Shown: positions 1 through 9,134, numbered from the stretch's first letter. The stretch: DNA of 64,000 nucleotides from RHKX01 sp963745755 (GCA_963745755.1 CAVUYP010000001.1:1984001-2048000), one strand, 5' to 3'. Translations and numbers: made by a program. The notes: generated by a model from the sequence alone, not told the origin.

Positions 1-2
1 AC

Positions 3-659
3 CACCTCGCCCAGATCGGCTGGACGGGCTTCAACATCGACTACCGGCTCAGTCCCGAGGCGACGTTTCCCGACCAGATCATCGACGTCAAGCGAGCGAT
101 CGCCTGGGTTCGCGACAACGCCGAGGAGCTGCACGTCGACCCGGGGATGATCTGCATCACCGGCGGCTCGGCCGGCGGCCACCTGACCGCGCTCGCCGGG
201 CTGACCGAGAACGCCCCCGAATACCAACCGGGATTCGAGGACGCCGACACTTCGCTCGCCGCCGTCGTCCCCTTCTACGGCGTCTACGACCTGACCAACT
301 CGGGCGGCTTCTACTACGCGGGCATGCGCGACTGGGTGCTCGAGCAGGTCGTCTTCAAGCGCCGCTACGACGACGACCCGGAGCTGTTCCGCTCGGCCTC
401 GCCGAGCTTCCGCGTCGATGCCACGGCGCCGCCGTTTCTGGTCATCCACGGCGAACGCGACACGCTCGTCCCGGTCGGCGACGCCCGCGACTTCGTCGCC
501 CGGCTGCGGGCCGTCTCGCGGCAGCCGGTCCGCTACATCGAGCTGCCCGCCGCCGAGCACGCCTTCGACCTCTGGCCGTCGGAGCGAACCGCCCGGGTCG
601 TCGAGGGGATCGGCCGGTTCCTGACCGCGATCGCCCGCGGCGAGCACGCCGCTGCGTAG
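3..659 (+). CDS. alpha/beta hydrolase (HSL/fold-3 esterase type), 5'-truncated
   Basis: The reading frame is open from base 3, so the start codon lies outside the window and 218 residues of the C-terminal part are seen. The nucleophile elbow GGSAGGH matches the GxSxG motif of carboxylesterase-type alpha/beta hydrolases. The acid is probably Asp in GERDTLVP and the base His in AEHAFDLW, so the triad is complete. Upstream residues (DYRLSPEATFPDQIID) resemble the DYRLxPExxxP segment of the hormone-sensitive-lipase family. It is expected to be a cytoplasmic esterase or lipase of unknown substrate. The stop at 657-659 is followed 34 bp later by the next gene on the same strand. The family is secure; the substrate cannot be inferred. 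Confidence 0.85.
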   Translation, partial: HLAQIGWTGFNIDYRLSPEATFPDQIIDVKRAIAWVRDNAEELHVDPGMICITGGSAGGHLTALAGLTENAPEYQPGFEDADTSLAAVVPFYGVYDLTNSGGFYYAGMRDWVLEQVVFKRRYDDDPELFRSASPSFRVDATAPPFLVIHGERDTLVPVGDARDFVARLRAVSRQPVRYIELPAAEHAFDLWPSERTARVVEGIGRFLTAIARGEHAAA

Positions 660-693
660 GATCGAGGCCACCGTCCCCGAGCCGAGGATCCGC

Positions 694-1833
694 ATGCTGC
701 ACACCGACATCCCGACCCGCTCCGAGATCGACCAGCTGCTCGCCGCCGCGGCGCCGTGGTGCGTCTCGATCTACGTGCCGACCAGCACCGTGACCCAGGA
801 CGCCGAGATCGGCCGGCTCGAGTTCAAGAACGCCGCCACCGCGGCACTAGAGCGGCTCGAGGAGCGCGCCGCCGGCCACGAGGAGATCGCCGAGCTGCGC
901 GAGTCGCTCGACGAGCTCCACGACGACGAGACCTTCTGGGCCTACCAGGCGCACAGCCTCGCCCTGTTCGCGACCGCTCGCGGCGTCCGCACCTACCGGC
1001 TGCCGAACCGGCTGGTCGGGTCGGTCAACGTCGCCGACCGCTTTCACCTGGCGCCGCTGTTGCGGACGGTCACCTTTCCGCAGGCCGCCTTCGTGCTCGC
1101 GCTCGCCCAGGGTGCGGTGCGGCTGCTCGAGGTCTCGCCCGACCTCCCGGTTCACGAGGTGCGGGTCGCGGCGCTGCCGGAGAGCGTCGCCGGCGCCCCC
1201 GGCAAGCGGTCGGTCGCCGGTCGCCGGCCGCCCGCGGGGCGGCCGGGCCGGCGAGTTGCCGTCGGGGCGATCCAGGGCTCGGAGGCGCAGAAGGTGCGGA
1301 TGCGGCAGTACGCCCGCGAAGTCGACGCCGCGATCCGGCCGGTCCTCGCCGGGCACGAGCTGCCGCTGATCCTCGCCGCCACCCAGCCCCTCGATGCGAT
1401 CTACCGCTCGCTCAACAGCTACCCCCATCTCGCCGTCGAGGGACTGGCCGGCAACCCGGAGACCGTCTCCGACGCCGAGCTCGCGGCCGAGGCGAGGGGC
1501 GTGCTCGACGATCTCTACGCCGCCGAGCTGTCGGCGCTGCAGGAGCGGTTCGAGCAGCTCTCCTCGCAGGGACGCACGGCCGTCGAGCTGACCCACGTCG
1601 CTCGGGCGGCGACCTACGGCGCCGTCGACACGCTGCTGCTCGACATCGACGCCGACCTGACCGGCACGCTCGACGAGGAGAGCGGCGCGGTCGACCTCGA
1701 CGACGGCGGCTACGGCATCACCGACGAGACCGCCCGCCGGGTCGTCCGCGCCGGCGGGCGGGTCCTGGCGGTCCGCGCCGAATCGATCCCGGGCTCCGGC
1801 CCCGTCGCAGCGATCCTCCGCTATCCGGCCTGA
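694..1833 (+). CDS. baeRF-like (bacterial eRF1-domain) protein, putative
   Basis: 379 aa, starting at an ATG preceded by GAGG about 7 nt upstream. The N-terminal half has the features of the baeRF families (bacterial proteins with an archaeo-eukaryotic release-factor-like domain): a SIYVPT strand near the start, a LALFATARGVRTYRLP strand and an AFVLALAQGAVRLLEV strand. The C-terminal third (AYRSLNSYPHL-type helix, then a GAVDTLLLDID strand and an acidic DEESGAVDLDD loop) resembles the eRF1 domain-3 fold. Such proteins are proposed to act at stalled ribosomes, but members with this architecture are largely uncharacterised. The assignment is by overall pattern, not by a diagnostic catalytic motif. 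No membrane segment or signal peptide is visible. Confidence 0.6.
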   Translation: MLHTDIPTRSEIDQLLAAAAPWCVSIYVPTSTVTQDAEIGRLEFKNAATAALERLEERAAGHEEIAELRESLDELHDDETFWAYQAHSLALFATARGVRTYRLPNRLVGSVNVADRFHLAPLLRTVTFPQAAFVLALAQGAVRLLEVSPDLPVHEVRVAALPESVAGAPGKRSVAGRRPPAGRPGRRVAVGAIQGSEAQKVRMRQYAREVDAAIRPVLAGHELPLILAATQPLDAIYRSLNSYPHLAVEGLAGNPETVSDAELAAEARGVLDDLYAAELSALQERFEQLSSQGRTAVELTHVARAATYGAVDTLLLDIDADLTGTLDEESGAVDLDDGGYGITDETARRVVRAGGRVLAVRAESIPGSGPVAAILRYPA

Positions 1834-1916
1834 GCGGCCGAGCTTCGTCCAACCGGCGCCTTGCCGCTCATGGTCTCGATATCGTCGCCGACTAGGCGGA
1901 TATCGAAGGGTGGACA

Positions 1917-3341
1917 TTGAGAACTAGGCTGACGATTGCAGTGGCGGGGGTTGCCGCGGCGTGCCTGTCCGGCGCAACGGCGGCCGACGCGGCATTCCGG
2001 ATCGATTCCCCGACCCTGGAGCCGGGTTTCCGCGGCAAGGGAACCTCCTACGTCGTCGAGTGCCGGCGGCCGGTGCGAATCGCGGTCCGGACCGACCGGC
2101 GCGGCAGCGCCCGGATCGGCGCCGGCCGGGCCTTCCGGGGCAGGCACAGCCGCCGGGTCCCCCTCGAGGCCGGCCAGGCCATCAGGGTGATCCGCAGGCG
2201 TGGCGGCGAGGTCCGCAGGCGCTACAGCGTCCGCTGCCTCCCCGACGACTTCCCGGCGTACCGGTACGTGCGGATTCGCCGACCGAACGCGGGTCCGTTC
2301 ATGGTGACGCCGTACAACTTCAACGAGCCCGACCCCAACTATGCGATCGTCTTCGACCGCTTCGGCGCTCCGATCTGGTGGTATCAGGGCAAGTCCTCGG
2401 TGATCGACGCCAAGGTCCTCGGCAACGGGCTGATCGCGGTCGCCCGCTACACGGTGGGCGGCTACGCGAAGAACCCGTCGAGCCGCTACGACCTGCGGCG
2501 GCCGAACGGCAGCCGGGAGTCCTCGCTGCAGACGGTCGACGCGATCACCGACATCCATGATCTCCAACCGACCGCCGACGGCAACTACCTGGTCCTCGCC
2601 TACAAGCCGCGCGCCGACCCGATCGACACCAGCGAGTTCAACGGCGACGCCTCGGCGGACGTGATCGACGCGGTCGTCCAGAAGCTGACTCCGGACGGCA
2701 AGCTGCTCTGGGAATGGAACTCGAAGGACCACATCTCCCTCGCCGAGACGGGGCGCTGGTGGGACGGGCTCGAGGAGCCCTACGACCTCGTCCACATCAA
2801 CGCCGTCGAGCCGACGAACGACGGCCGCGACTACCTGATCTCGCTGCGCCACACCGACGCGATCTACCGGCTCAACGGCGAGACCGGCGACGTCGAGTGG
2901 AAGCTCGGCGGCGAGCCGACGCCGGAGTCGCTCGATGTCGTCGACGACCCCTACGGCGACTACCCGTTCGGCGGCCAGCACGACGTCCGCCAGCTCGGCA
3001 ACGGGACGATCACCGTCCACGACAACGCCACCAACCTCGATCACCCGACCCGGGCCGTGCGCTACCGGATCCGCTCCGGGACCGCGCGGCTGCTCGACTC
3101 GCAGGAGGACCCGCTGGCGCCGGAGTCCGGCTGCTGTGGATCGGCTCGCTGGCTCGGGAAGTCCTGGTTGCTGTCCTGGGGCGGGACCGACCTGATCACC
3201 GAGATCGACGCCGATGGCAGGCGCACATTCAAGCTGCGGATCCCGGACCAGTTCTCGTATCGGGCGATCCCGGTCCACGGCCGGCTCTCCGCCGCGGCGC
3301 TGCGCCGCGGCATGGATCAGCGGGTGCCGCGGGCGCGATGA
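1917..3341 (+). CDS. secreted arylsulfotransferase (ASST)-like beta-propeller protein
   Basis: 474 aa from a TTG start preceded by a purine-rich GAAGGGTGG. Residues 1-25 form a signal peptide (positive N-terminus, hydrophobic core, ADA cleavage-like site). The body has repeated propeller blades with the bacterial arylsulfotransferase pattern: AIVFDRFGAPIWWYQG, KLLWEWNSKDHI, a DLVHINAVEPTNDG segment and GGQHDVRQLGNGTITVHDN, including the conserved histidines expected around the active site. Family members transfer sulfuryl groups between phenols, or are uncharacterised secreted homologues. Its stop overlaps the start of the P450 gene (ATGA), so the two are probably co-translated. Enzymatic activity is not proven by sequence alone. 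Confidence 0.75.
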   Translation: MRTRLTIAVAGVAAACLSGATAADAAFRIDSPTLEPGFRGKGTSYVVECRRPVRIAVRTDRRGSARIGAGRAFRGRHSRRVPLEAGQAIRVIRRRGGEVRRRYSVRCLPDDFPAYRYVRIRRPNAGPFMVTPYNFNEPDPNYAIVFDRFGAPIWWYQGKSSVIDAKVLGNGLIAVARYTVGGYAKNPSSRYDLRRPNGSRESSLQTVDAITDIHDLQPTADGNYLVLAYKPRADPIDTSEFNGDASADVIDAVVQKLTPDGKLLWEWNSKDHISLAETGRWWDGLEEPYDLVHINAVEPTNDGRDYLISLRHTDAIYRLNGETGDVEWKLGGEPTPESLDVVDDPYGDYPFGGQHDVRQLGNGTITVHDNATNLDHPTRAVRYRIRSGTARLLDSQEDPLAPESGCCGSARWLGKSWLLSWGGTDLITEIDADGRRTFKLRIPDQFSYRAIPVHGRLSAAALRRGMDQRVPRAR

Positions 3342-4786
3342 GCGTCCCGCCCCGCGAGGGCGGGGCCGCGCGGCGGCTCGGCGACCCGGGGCCGCGCCCC
3401 GCCTTCCCGGGCCCGTGGGCGCTCCCCGCCGACATCCGCGACGAGTGGCGCGCACGGCGGCGGGGGACCTTTCCGCGGGGTGCGACCCGACCGAGCCTGC
3501 GGACCACCTGGCGGTTCCGCCACGACGTCCTCGACCTGCTGCTCGAGGGCTACCAGCGGTACGGGCCGGTCTTCGGGATCCGGATCGTCTTCGGCTACAA
3601 CCTGGCGATGATCGGCCCGGAGGCCAATCACTTCATGCTCGTCTCCGGCCGTGAGAACTTCGGCTGGCGGCACGGCCGGATGGGCGATCTGCTGACGCTC
3701 GTCGGCGACGGTCTGCTGACGACCGACGGTGACTATCACGACGGCTCCCGGGCGATCCTGATGCCCGCCTTTCACCGCGAGCGCATCGCCGCCGCGGCGG
3801 TGGCGATGCGCGACGAGGCGGCGGACGCCGTCGACGCGCTGCCGACCGCCACGGTGACCGACGTCTACGAGTGGGCGCGGACGCTGGCGATGCGGATCGC
3901 GATGGACGCACTGTTCGGCTTCGACCCCGACTCCGGGCGCGCCGCCGAGATCGCCGCCCGCTTCGAGAGCGGCCTCGGTTTCCACGCCCGCGAGTTCCCG
4001 ATGCAGATGCTGTTCGGTCCCGGCACCCCGCTCGCGAAGCTGAAGCGCGACCGGGCGGCGCTGGAGTCGCTGGTCGGTGTCGAGATCGCACGGCGGCGGC
4101 GGCGCGGGGACGACGGCGACGACATCCTCTCCTCGCTGCTCGCCTCGACCGACGAGGAGGGCCGCTCGCTGAGCGACCGGCAGGTGCTCGATCACGTGCT
4201 GACGCTGCTCTTCGCCGGCCACGACACGGCCACCTCGACGATCAGCTTCCTGATCTACGAGCTCGCCCGGAACCCGGCCTGGGCGGATCGGATCGCCGCC
4301 GAGCTGAGCACCGTCTGCGGCGGCCGCGATCCCGGCGCCGCCGAGCTGTTCGGCGGGCTGCCGGTGCTGAGCAGGGCCGTCGACGAGACGCTGCGCCTCT
4401 ACCCGCCGGCCTGGATCGGGCCGCGGCGCTCGGTTCGAGACTTCGAGTTCGGCGGCGTCACCGCGCCGGCCGGCATCCCCTGCTTCTACAGCTCCTGGGT
4501 CAGCCACCGGCTGCCGGAGGTGTTCGCCGATCCGGACCGCTTCGACCCCGACCGCTTCCTGCCCGAGCGCCGGGCGCGCTGGCCACGCGGTGCCTACATC
4601 CCGTTCGGGATCGGGCCACGGGTCTGCATCGGCAAGCGCTTCGGCTACACCGAGGTCCACGCGATCGCCGCGGCGCTGATCCGTCGCTTCCGCTTCGAGC
4701 TGCCCGCCGGCCACGAGCTGACGATCAACCAGGCGCCGACGCTCTCCCCGGTCGGGGGCATGCCGGTCCGGCTCACCCGCCGCTGA
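3338..4786 (+). CDS. cytochrome P450
   Basis: 482 aa starting at the ATG that overlaps the preceding stop codon; the frame is open further upstream, but that stretch is the shadow of the neighbouring gene. All P450 hallmarks are present: I-helix AGHDT at residues 293-297, the K-helix ExxR (ETLR, 350-353) and the heme loop FGIGPRVCIG at 423-432 with Cys430 as the proximal thiolate. Length is normal for a class I bacterial P450. No N-terminal membrane anchor is seen, so it is probably soluble, using ferredoxin and a reductase encoded elsewhere. The substrate is unknown. Coupling to an arylsulfotransferase-like gene suggests a hydroxylated aromatic or lipid pathway, which is inference. Confidence 0.95.
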   Translation: MSVPPREGGAARRLGDPGPRPAFPGPWALPADIRDEWRARRRGTFPRGATRPSLRTTWRFRHDVLDLLLEGYQRYGPVFGIRIVFGYNLAMIGPEANHFMLVSGRENFGWRHGRMGDLLTLVGDGLLTTDGDYHDGSRAILMPAFHRERIAAAAVAMRDEAADAVDALPTATVTDVYEWARTLAMRIAMDALFGFDPDSGRAAEIAARFESGLGFHAREFPMQMLFGPGTPLAKLKRDRAALESLVGVEIARRRRRGDDGDDILSSLLASTDEEGRSLSDRQVLDHVLTLLFAGHDTATSTISFLIYELARNPAWADRIAAELSTVCGGRDPGAAELFGGLPVLSRAVDETLRLYPPAWIGPRRSVRDFEFGGVTAPAGIPCFYSSWVSHRLPEVFADPDRFDPDRFLPERRARWPRGAYIPFGIGPRVCIGKRFGYTEVHAIAAALIRRFRFELPAGHELTINQAPTLSPVGGMPVRLTRR

Positions 4787-4840
4787 GCGGATCGGCGTAG
4801 CCTCCGGCGCGGCAGACGGCGATCGAGAGGAGACCGGGCG

Positions 4841-5650
4841 ATGAGCGGATTCGAGGAGATCAAGCAGCGGCAGCGCGAGATGTGGACGATCGGCGACTTC
4901 GCGGAGATCGCGAAGCGGACTGAACCGGCTGCGGCGACGCTCGTCGACTCGATCGGGGTCGAGGCGGGCCAGGACGTGCTCGACGTCGCCACCGGCACCG
5001 GCAACGCGGCGATCGTCGCGGCACAGCGCGGCGCGACGTCGGCCGGACTCGACCTGACGCCGAAGCTGCTCGGGATCGCCGCCGAACGGGCCGTCGAGGC
5101 AGGCCTCGAGGTCGAGCTGATCGAGGGCGACGCCGAGGATCTGCCGTTCGCCGACGATTCCTTCGACCGCGTGCTGTCGATCTACGGCGTCATGTTCGCG
5201 CCGAACCAGCAGCGCGCCGCCGACGAGCTGAGCCGGGTCTGCCGCCCCGGAGGCCGGATCGGCGTCTGCGCCTGGACGCCGGCCGGCGTCAACGGGCGAA
5301 TGTTCGCGCTGCTCGCCGGCCACCTGCCGCCGCCGCCGGAGGGCTTTCAGCCGCCGGTCCTCTGGGGGGTTCCCGATCGGGTTCGCGAGCTCTTCCCGGC
5401 CGCCTCCGACTACTCGTTCGCGGAGCTCACCGCCCGCTTCGAGGCCGACTCCCCCGAGGCCTGGATCGCCTTCGGCGAGCGCGTCCTCGGCCCGACGATC
5501 ATGGCCAAGCAGGCGCTCGAGCCGAGCGGCGACTGGGCGCAGGTCCGGACCGGGCTCGTCGACCTGTTCACGGAGGCGAACCGGGCCGACGACGGGACGA
5601 TGGTCGTCGAGGCCGAGTATCTGCAGGCGATCGTCGACCTGCCGGGCTGA
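4841..5650 (+). CDS. class I SAM-dependent methyltransferase
   Basis: 269 aa, ATG start with a strong GAGAGGAG Shine-Dalgarno element about 9 nt upstream. The SAM-binding glycine-rich motif I is VLDVATGTGNAAI (about residues 46-58), followed by a motif II-like acidic GLDLTPKLL and motif III LIEGDAEDLPFADDSFD, the order of the UbiE/Methyltransf_11 group. The protein is cytoplasmic and the acceptor is not predictable. It lies 54 bp after the P450 gene on the same strand and may belong to the same transcript. Confidence 0.85.
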   Translation: MSGFEEIKQRQREMWTIGDFAEIAKRTEPAAATLVDSIGVEAGQDVLDVATGTGNAAIVAAQRGATSAGLDLTPKLLGIAAERAVEAGLEVELIEGDAEDLPFADDSFDRVLSIYGVMFAPNQQRAADELSRVCRPGGRIGVCAWTPAGVNGRMFALLAGHLPPPPEGFQPPVLWGVPDRVRELFPAASDYSFAELTARFEADSPEAWIAFGERVLGPTIMAKQALEPSGDWAQVRTGLVDLFTEANRADDGTMVVEAEYLQAIVDLPG

Positions 5651-5695
5651 GCCGCACCGGGAAGCGGGATCGATGCGGTCGCTAACGTTGGCGCC

Positions 5696-6670
5696 GTGAA
5701 CCCCCTCGCCGCCGAGACCGCCGAGCGCGAGCACAAGACGCGCTCGCGGGCGCGGCCCGGCGGCATCGCCGTCGAGAAGGTCCAGGGCAGGCCGTTCCGC
5801 GAGCGCAAGCCGCGCTGGCTGAAGGTGCCGGCGCCCGGCGGTCCGAAGTACCGCGAGCTGAAGTCGCAGATCAAGGACGAGGGACTGCACACCGTCTGTG
5901 CCGAGGCGAACTGCCCGAACATCGGCGAGTGCTGGGAGCGCGGCACGGCGACCTTCATGATCCTCGGCGACACCTGTACGCGGCGCTGCGGGTTCTGCAA
6001 CGTCAACACCGGCAAGCCGACCTGGAACGACCCGCTCGAGCCGGCCCGGGTGGCGCGCTCGGTCGCGAAGATGGGGCTCAAGCATGCGGTCATCACCTCG
6101 GTCGACCGCGACGACCTACCCGACTACGGGGCGAGCGCCTTCGTCGGCGTCATCCGCTCGATTCGTATGCAGGCGCCCGGCTGCAAGGTCGAGGTGCTGA
6201 CGCCCGACTTCCGCGGCCAGGAGATGCCGCTCGCGAAGGTGATCGCCGAGCGGCCCGACGTCTTCAATCACAACTGTGAGGTCGTGCCGAGGCTCTACCC
6301 GATGGCCCGCCGCGGCTCGAAGTTCGAACGCTCGGCCCGGGTGCTGCGGATGGCGAAGGAGATCGGCGGTCCGGACGTGATCACAAAGTCGGGCCTGATG
6401 GTCGGCCTCGGCGAGAGCTTCGACGAGATGGTCGAGACGTTCGGGATCCTCCGCGAGCATCGCGTCCAGGTGCTGACCGTCGGCCAGTACCTGCGGCCGA
6501 CCGAGCGCCATCTGCCGGTCGTCCGCTACTGGGAGCCGGAGGAGTTCGATGCGCTCGCGGCCGCGGCCCGCCGGATCGGCTTCGAGTCGGTCGCGGCCGG
6601 GCCGCTCGTCCGCTCCAGCTACCACGCCGACGAGAGCGCCCGCGAGGCACTGGCCGCCCGGGCGCCCTGA
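5696..6670 (+). CDS. lipA: lipoyl synthase (radical SAM)
   Basis: 324 aa from a GTG start. It inserts two sulfurs into octanoyl groups carried on lipoate-dependent enzymes or the H protein. The auxiliary cluster motif CAEANCPNIGEC and the radical-SAM motif CTRRCGFC are both present with normal spacing, followed by the family segments TSVDRDDLPDYG and NHNCEVVPRLY. Near the C-terminus, RSSYHADE supplies the conserved RSSY serine that ligates the auxiliary cluster. The length is typical. lipB is not adjacent in this window, so octanoyl transfer is encoded elsewhere. Confidence 0.97.
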   Translation: MNPLAAETAEREHKTRSRARPGGIAVEKVQGRPFRERKPRWLKVPAPGGPKYRELKSQIKDEGLHTVCAEANCPNIGECWERGTATFMILGDTCTRRCGFCNVNTGKPTWNDPLEPARVARSVAKMGLKHAVITSVDRDDLPDYGASAFVGVIRSIRMQAPGCKVEVLTPDFRGQEMPLAKVIAERPDVFNHNCEVVPRLYPMARRGSKFERSARVLRMAKEIGGPDVITKSGLMVGLGESFDEMVETFGILREHRVQVLTVGQYLRPTERHLPVVRYWEPEEFDALAAAARRIGFESVAAGPLVRSSYHADESAREALAARAP

Positions 6671-6746
6671 CGACGCTCCCGATCGCCGCCGGCCGTAGTC
6701 GCGGCCGGGCCGGCCCGCGCGGCGCCGATCGGCCAACCTATGAGGG

Positions 6747-7592
6747 GTGATCCCCCTCAAGGACAGCCGGACCGGCGGGCCGCCGCCGCGGGTGACGATC
6801 GCGCTGATCGTCCTCAACCTGCTCGTCCTCGGCTGGCAGCTGACCCTCTCGGGCACCGGGTCGTCGAGCCCGCAGCTGGCCGCCGAGCACGTCTCGAAGC
6901 GCGACCAGGCGGCGATCGAGCTCGGCGCGATCCCGTTCCGGCTGACCCATCCGGGCAGCGAGTGCGGCATCGGCTCGGAGGGAATCGTCTGTGGCCAGGC
7001 CGGCCTCGTCGAGGCGGGCGGTACCGTCGGCACCGAGATCCCCGCCGACCTCGTGCAGGCGCCCTGGTGGGCGACGCCGATAACGTCGATGTTCCTCCAC
7101 GCCGATCTGCTCCACGTCGCGATCAACATGCTCTTCCTGTGGATCTTCGGCGGCGCGATCGAGGCGCTGATCGGCGGGCGCAGGTTCCTCGCCCTCTACC
7201 TCGCCGCCGGCTACGTCGCCGCCTACGCGCAGAGCTTCCTCGACCCGGCCGCGACCGGGCCGGTGATCGGCGCCGCCGGCGCCGTTGCCGGGGCGCTCGG
7301 CGCCTACGCCGTCCTCCGCCCCCGCGGCCGGGTCGTGACGATCAGCGTCCTGCCGTTCTTCGGCGGGCTGCTCGAGGTGCCGGCGGCGATCCTGATCGCC
7401 GCCTGGTTCGCGCTCCAGCTGATCCCCGGGGTCGGCAACCTCGCCTCCACCGACATCGCCAGCGGCGGCACCGCCTACCTCGCCCACGTCGGCGGCTTCG
7501 CCGTCGGGCTGGCGGCGGGGCTGCTGATCGCCCGCCGCGGGCTGCGCGGCAGCGGCCGGCCGGCGGCGCCCGGAACCGCCGCGGCCGGCTGA
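6747..7592 (+). CDS. rhomboid-family membrane protein, probable pseudoprotease
   Basis: 281 aa from a GTG start. Multiple membrane helices are evident, with a large loop between helices 1 and 2. The rhomboid HxxxxHxxxN pattern is present (His118, His123, Asn127) and the catalytic-dyad histidine lies in AHVGGF (about residue 247). The active-site loop, however, reads IGAAGAVAG where active rhomboids have GASGAxxG. The nucleophile position (residue 177) is alanine, encoded gcc within an undamaged frame, so intramembrane serine protease activity is not expected. A role like iRhoms or derlins (binding or chaperoning membrane clients) is inference. The 65-aa membrane protein gene follows after 3 bp. 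Confidence 0.85.
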   Translation: MIPLKDSRTGGPPPRVTIALIVLNLLVLGWQLTLSGTGSSSPQLAAEHVSKRDQAAIELGAIPFRLTHPGSECGIGSEGIVCGQAGLVEAGGTVGTEIPADLVQAPWWATPITSMFLHADLLHVAINMLFLWIFGGAIEALIGGRRFLALYLAAGYVAAYAQSFLDPAATGPVIGAAGAVAGALGAYAVLRPRGRVVTISVLPFFGGLLEVPAAILIAAWFALQLIPGVGNLASTDIASGGTAYLAHVGGFAVGLAAGLLIARRGLRGSGRPAAPGTAAAG

Positions 7593-7595
7593 GCG

Positions 7596-7793
7596 ATGGA
7601 CGGTCGCCGCCCCACCTCGCTGATCGTCGCCGGCGTCTTCTTCCTGCTCGTCTTCGGCGGCCTCAGCGTCGCGGCGCTGGCGACCGCCGAGCTCAACCTG
7701 GCGACGATCGTCATCGCCGCCGCCTCGCTGTTCGTCTGCGTCGCGGTGATCCTTGCGCTGGTCGGCGCGGTGCGCAATCCTCCCAGGGAATGA
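7596..7793 (+). CDS. small two-helix membrane protein
   Basis: 65 aa beginning 3 bp after the stop of the rhomboid-like gene and overlapping the next start (ATGA at 7790). Two hydrophobic segments (about residues 8-28 and 36-57) separated by a short polar turn suggest a helical hairpin in the cytoplasmic membrane. The C-terminus is short and charged (RNPPRE). No family is recognised. Tight coupling on both sides supports its being a real gene, possibly acting with the rhomboid-like protein. Confidence 0.6.
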   Translation: MDGRRPTSLIVAGVFFLLVFGGLSVAALATAELNLATIVIAAASLFVCVAVILALVGAVRNPPRE

Positions 7794-8356
7794 GACGGCT
7801 CGGACCGATCGCCGCCGCGATGGTGGCGCTGGCGCTGCTCACGACCCAGCTCGCCGCCGGCGCGCCCGCGAAGGTGCGGACCTGCCGGGGGCTGGCGGTG
7901 ACGATCACCGAGAACCGCAAGGGGAATCCGATCGGGTCCGGCAAGGACGTCGTGCTCGGCACCCGCAAGCGTGACGTCGTCAACCTCGCCGGCGGCGACG
8001 ACAAGTTCTACGGCGACGACGGCGACGACGTTGCCTGCGCCGGCCGCGGCGAGGACCTGCTGCTCGGCGGCCGCGGCCGCGACGTGCTGTTCGGTGGCGC
8101 CGGCGACGACTTCAGCCGCGGGATCGCGGCCGGCGGCCTCGCCAACCCGCCCCGCGTGGTCGGCGGGCCGGGCGACGACGAGCTGCACGGCGGCGGCGGC
8201 GACGACGCGATCAACGGCAGCTCCGGCGACGACGACATGTTCGGCAACGGAGGCGACGATCTGTTCAACGGCGGCAGCGGCTTCGACCGCTGCGACGGCG
8301 GGCGCGGCAGCGACCGCCAGAACGGCAGCTGCGACGACCTCAAGAGCGTCCCCTAG
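7790..8356 (+). CDS. secreted calcium-binding RTX/hemolysin-type repeat protein
   Basis: 188 aa. The ATG overlaps the stop of the previous small gene. Residues 1-25 form a signal peptide. The body is a run of glycine/aspartate-rich nonapeptides of the GGxGxDxLx type (for example GGRGRDVLFG, GGPGDDELHG, GNGGDDLFNG), the calcium-binding parallel beta-roll repeat. Two cysteines lie in the last repeat (FDRCDGG and GSCDD) and may form a disulfide. No enzymatic domain accompanies the repeats. Proteins of this size are common as uncharacterised secreted proteins in Thermoleophilia-like genomes. Confidence 0.75.
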   Translation: MRRLGPIAAAMVALALLTTQLAAGAPAKVRTCRGLAVTITENRKGNPIGSGKDVVLGTRKRDVVNLAGGDDKFYGDDGDDVACAGRGEDLLLGGRGRDVLFGGAGDDFSRGIAAGGLANPPRVVGGPGDDELHGGGGDDAINGSSGDDDMFGNGGDDLFNGGSGFDRCDGGRGSDRQNGSCDDLKSVP

Positions 8357-8367
8357 CGCCGCCGCCG

Positions 8368-9087
8368 CTAGCCGGCGGTTGCGAGCTTCGGGTCGCGGCC
8401 GGGCACGACCGCGAGCACGGCGACCGCGATCAGCGCCGGCACCCAGACCAGCAGACCGGCCTCGCCGGACAGCGTCAGCGCGACGATCAGGCCGCTGACG
8501 CAGTAGACGCCGAGGATCATCACGAGCTCCCAGAGCGGCAACCCGGAACGCGGCCCGGGCACGCCGATCTCGCGCTCGGCGAGGCCGGCGCCGAGCAGCA
8601 TAAGAACGTTCGTGACGGCGCTGACGCTCGCCCCCTGGATGCCGAGGCCGAGGATCGCGGCGCCCTGGATCCCCGCCGAGAGCGCCGCGACCGAGGCGAC
8701 CACGAGCGCCCCCGCCGATCCCGGCCGGGGGTCGCCGATCAGCGTCCAGAGCAGCGCGAAGAGGACGAGCAGGCCGGCGTGGACGAGCAGCGGCCGCCGG
8801 ACCGGGCCGGGCCACGCCAGCGATCCCGCCGCCCGGACCAGGACGACCGCCAGGTAGGTGCCGGCCGTGAACGCCGCCAGTGCCGCGACGAGGATCAGCA
8901 GCCCGCTGGCATCGCCCGCCGCCGCCGCCACGCCGAGCTGGACGAGGTCGCCGGTCACCGCCGAGACGAAGACGGTCCCGAGCGCCACGAACGTGAGGCC
9001 GTCGAGCCAGCCGGCGATCGCCGCCAGCGCCAGCACGACGGTGCGAACCCGGGGGCTCCGGCCCAGCGATCGGCCGTCCTCAGCCAT
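8368..9087 (-). CDS. DUF1275 (YoaK-like) membrane protein
   Basis: 239 aa with about seven hydrophobic helices. The N-terminal stretch AAIAGWLDGLTFVALGTVFVS followed by AVTGDLVQLG matches the DUF1275 signature (D near the first helix, then TGN/TGD). A central GIQGAAILGLGIQGASVSAVT and the V(T/L)NVLM motif also fit. Function is unknown; it is an integral membrane protein. It is convergent with the RTX-like gene and its upstream side faces a tRNA gene on the same strand. Confidence 0.8.
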   Translation of the reverse strand: MAEDGRSLGRSPRVRTVVLALAAIAGWLDGLTFVALGTVFVSAVTGDLVQLGVAAAAGDASGLLILVAALAAFTAGTYLAVVLVRAAGSLAWPGPVRRPLLVHAGLLVLFALLWTLIGDPRPGSAGALVVASVAALSAGIQGAAILGLGIQGASVSAVTNVLMLLGAGLAEREIGVPGPRSGLPLWELVMILGVYCVSGLIVALTLSGEAGLLVWVPALIAVAVLAVVPGRDPKLATAG

Positions 9088-9134
9088 CGCCGGGACACTG
9101 ACGCAGCGGCCCGACGGATCGGCACGGTCCCCGA

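Noticed and set aside
3317..6085. A 922-codon open frame on the minus strand, and similar long frames at 1821-3455, 11448-13391 (+) and 42376-44988 (+)
   Set aside because: These are antisense or out-of-phase shadows of well-supported genes in very GC-rich DNA. Their translations are Arg/Pro/Gly-rich without family motifs.
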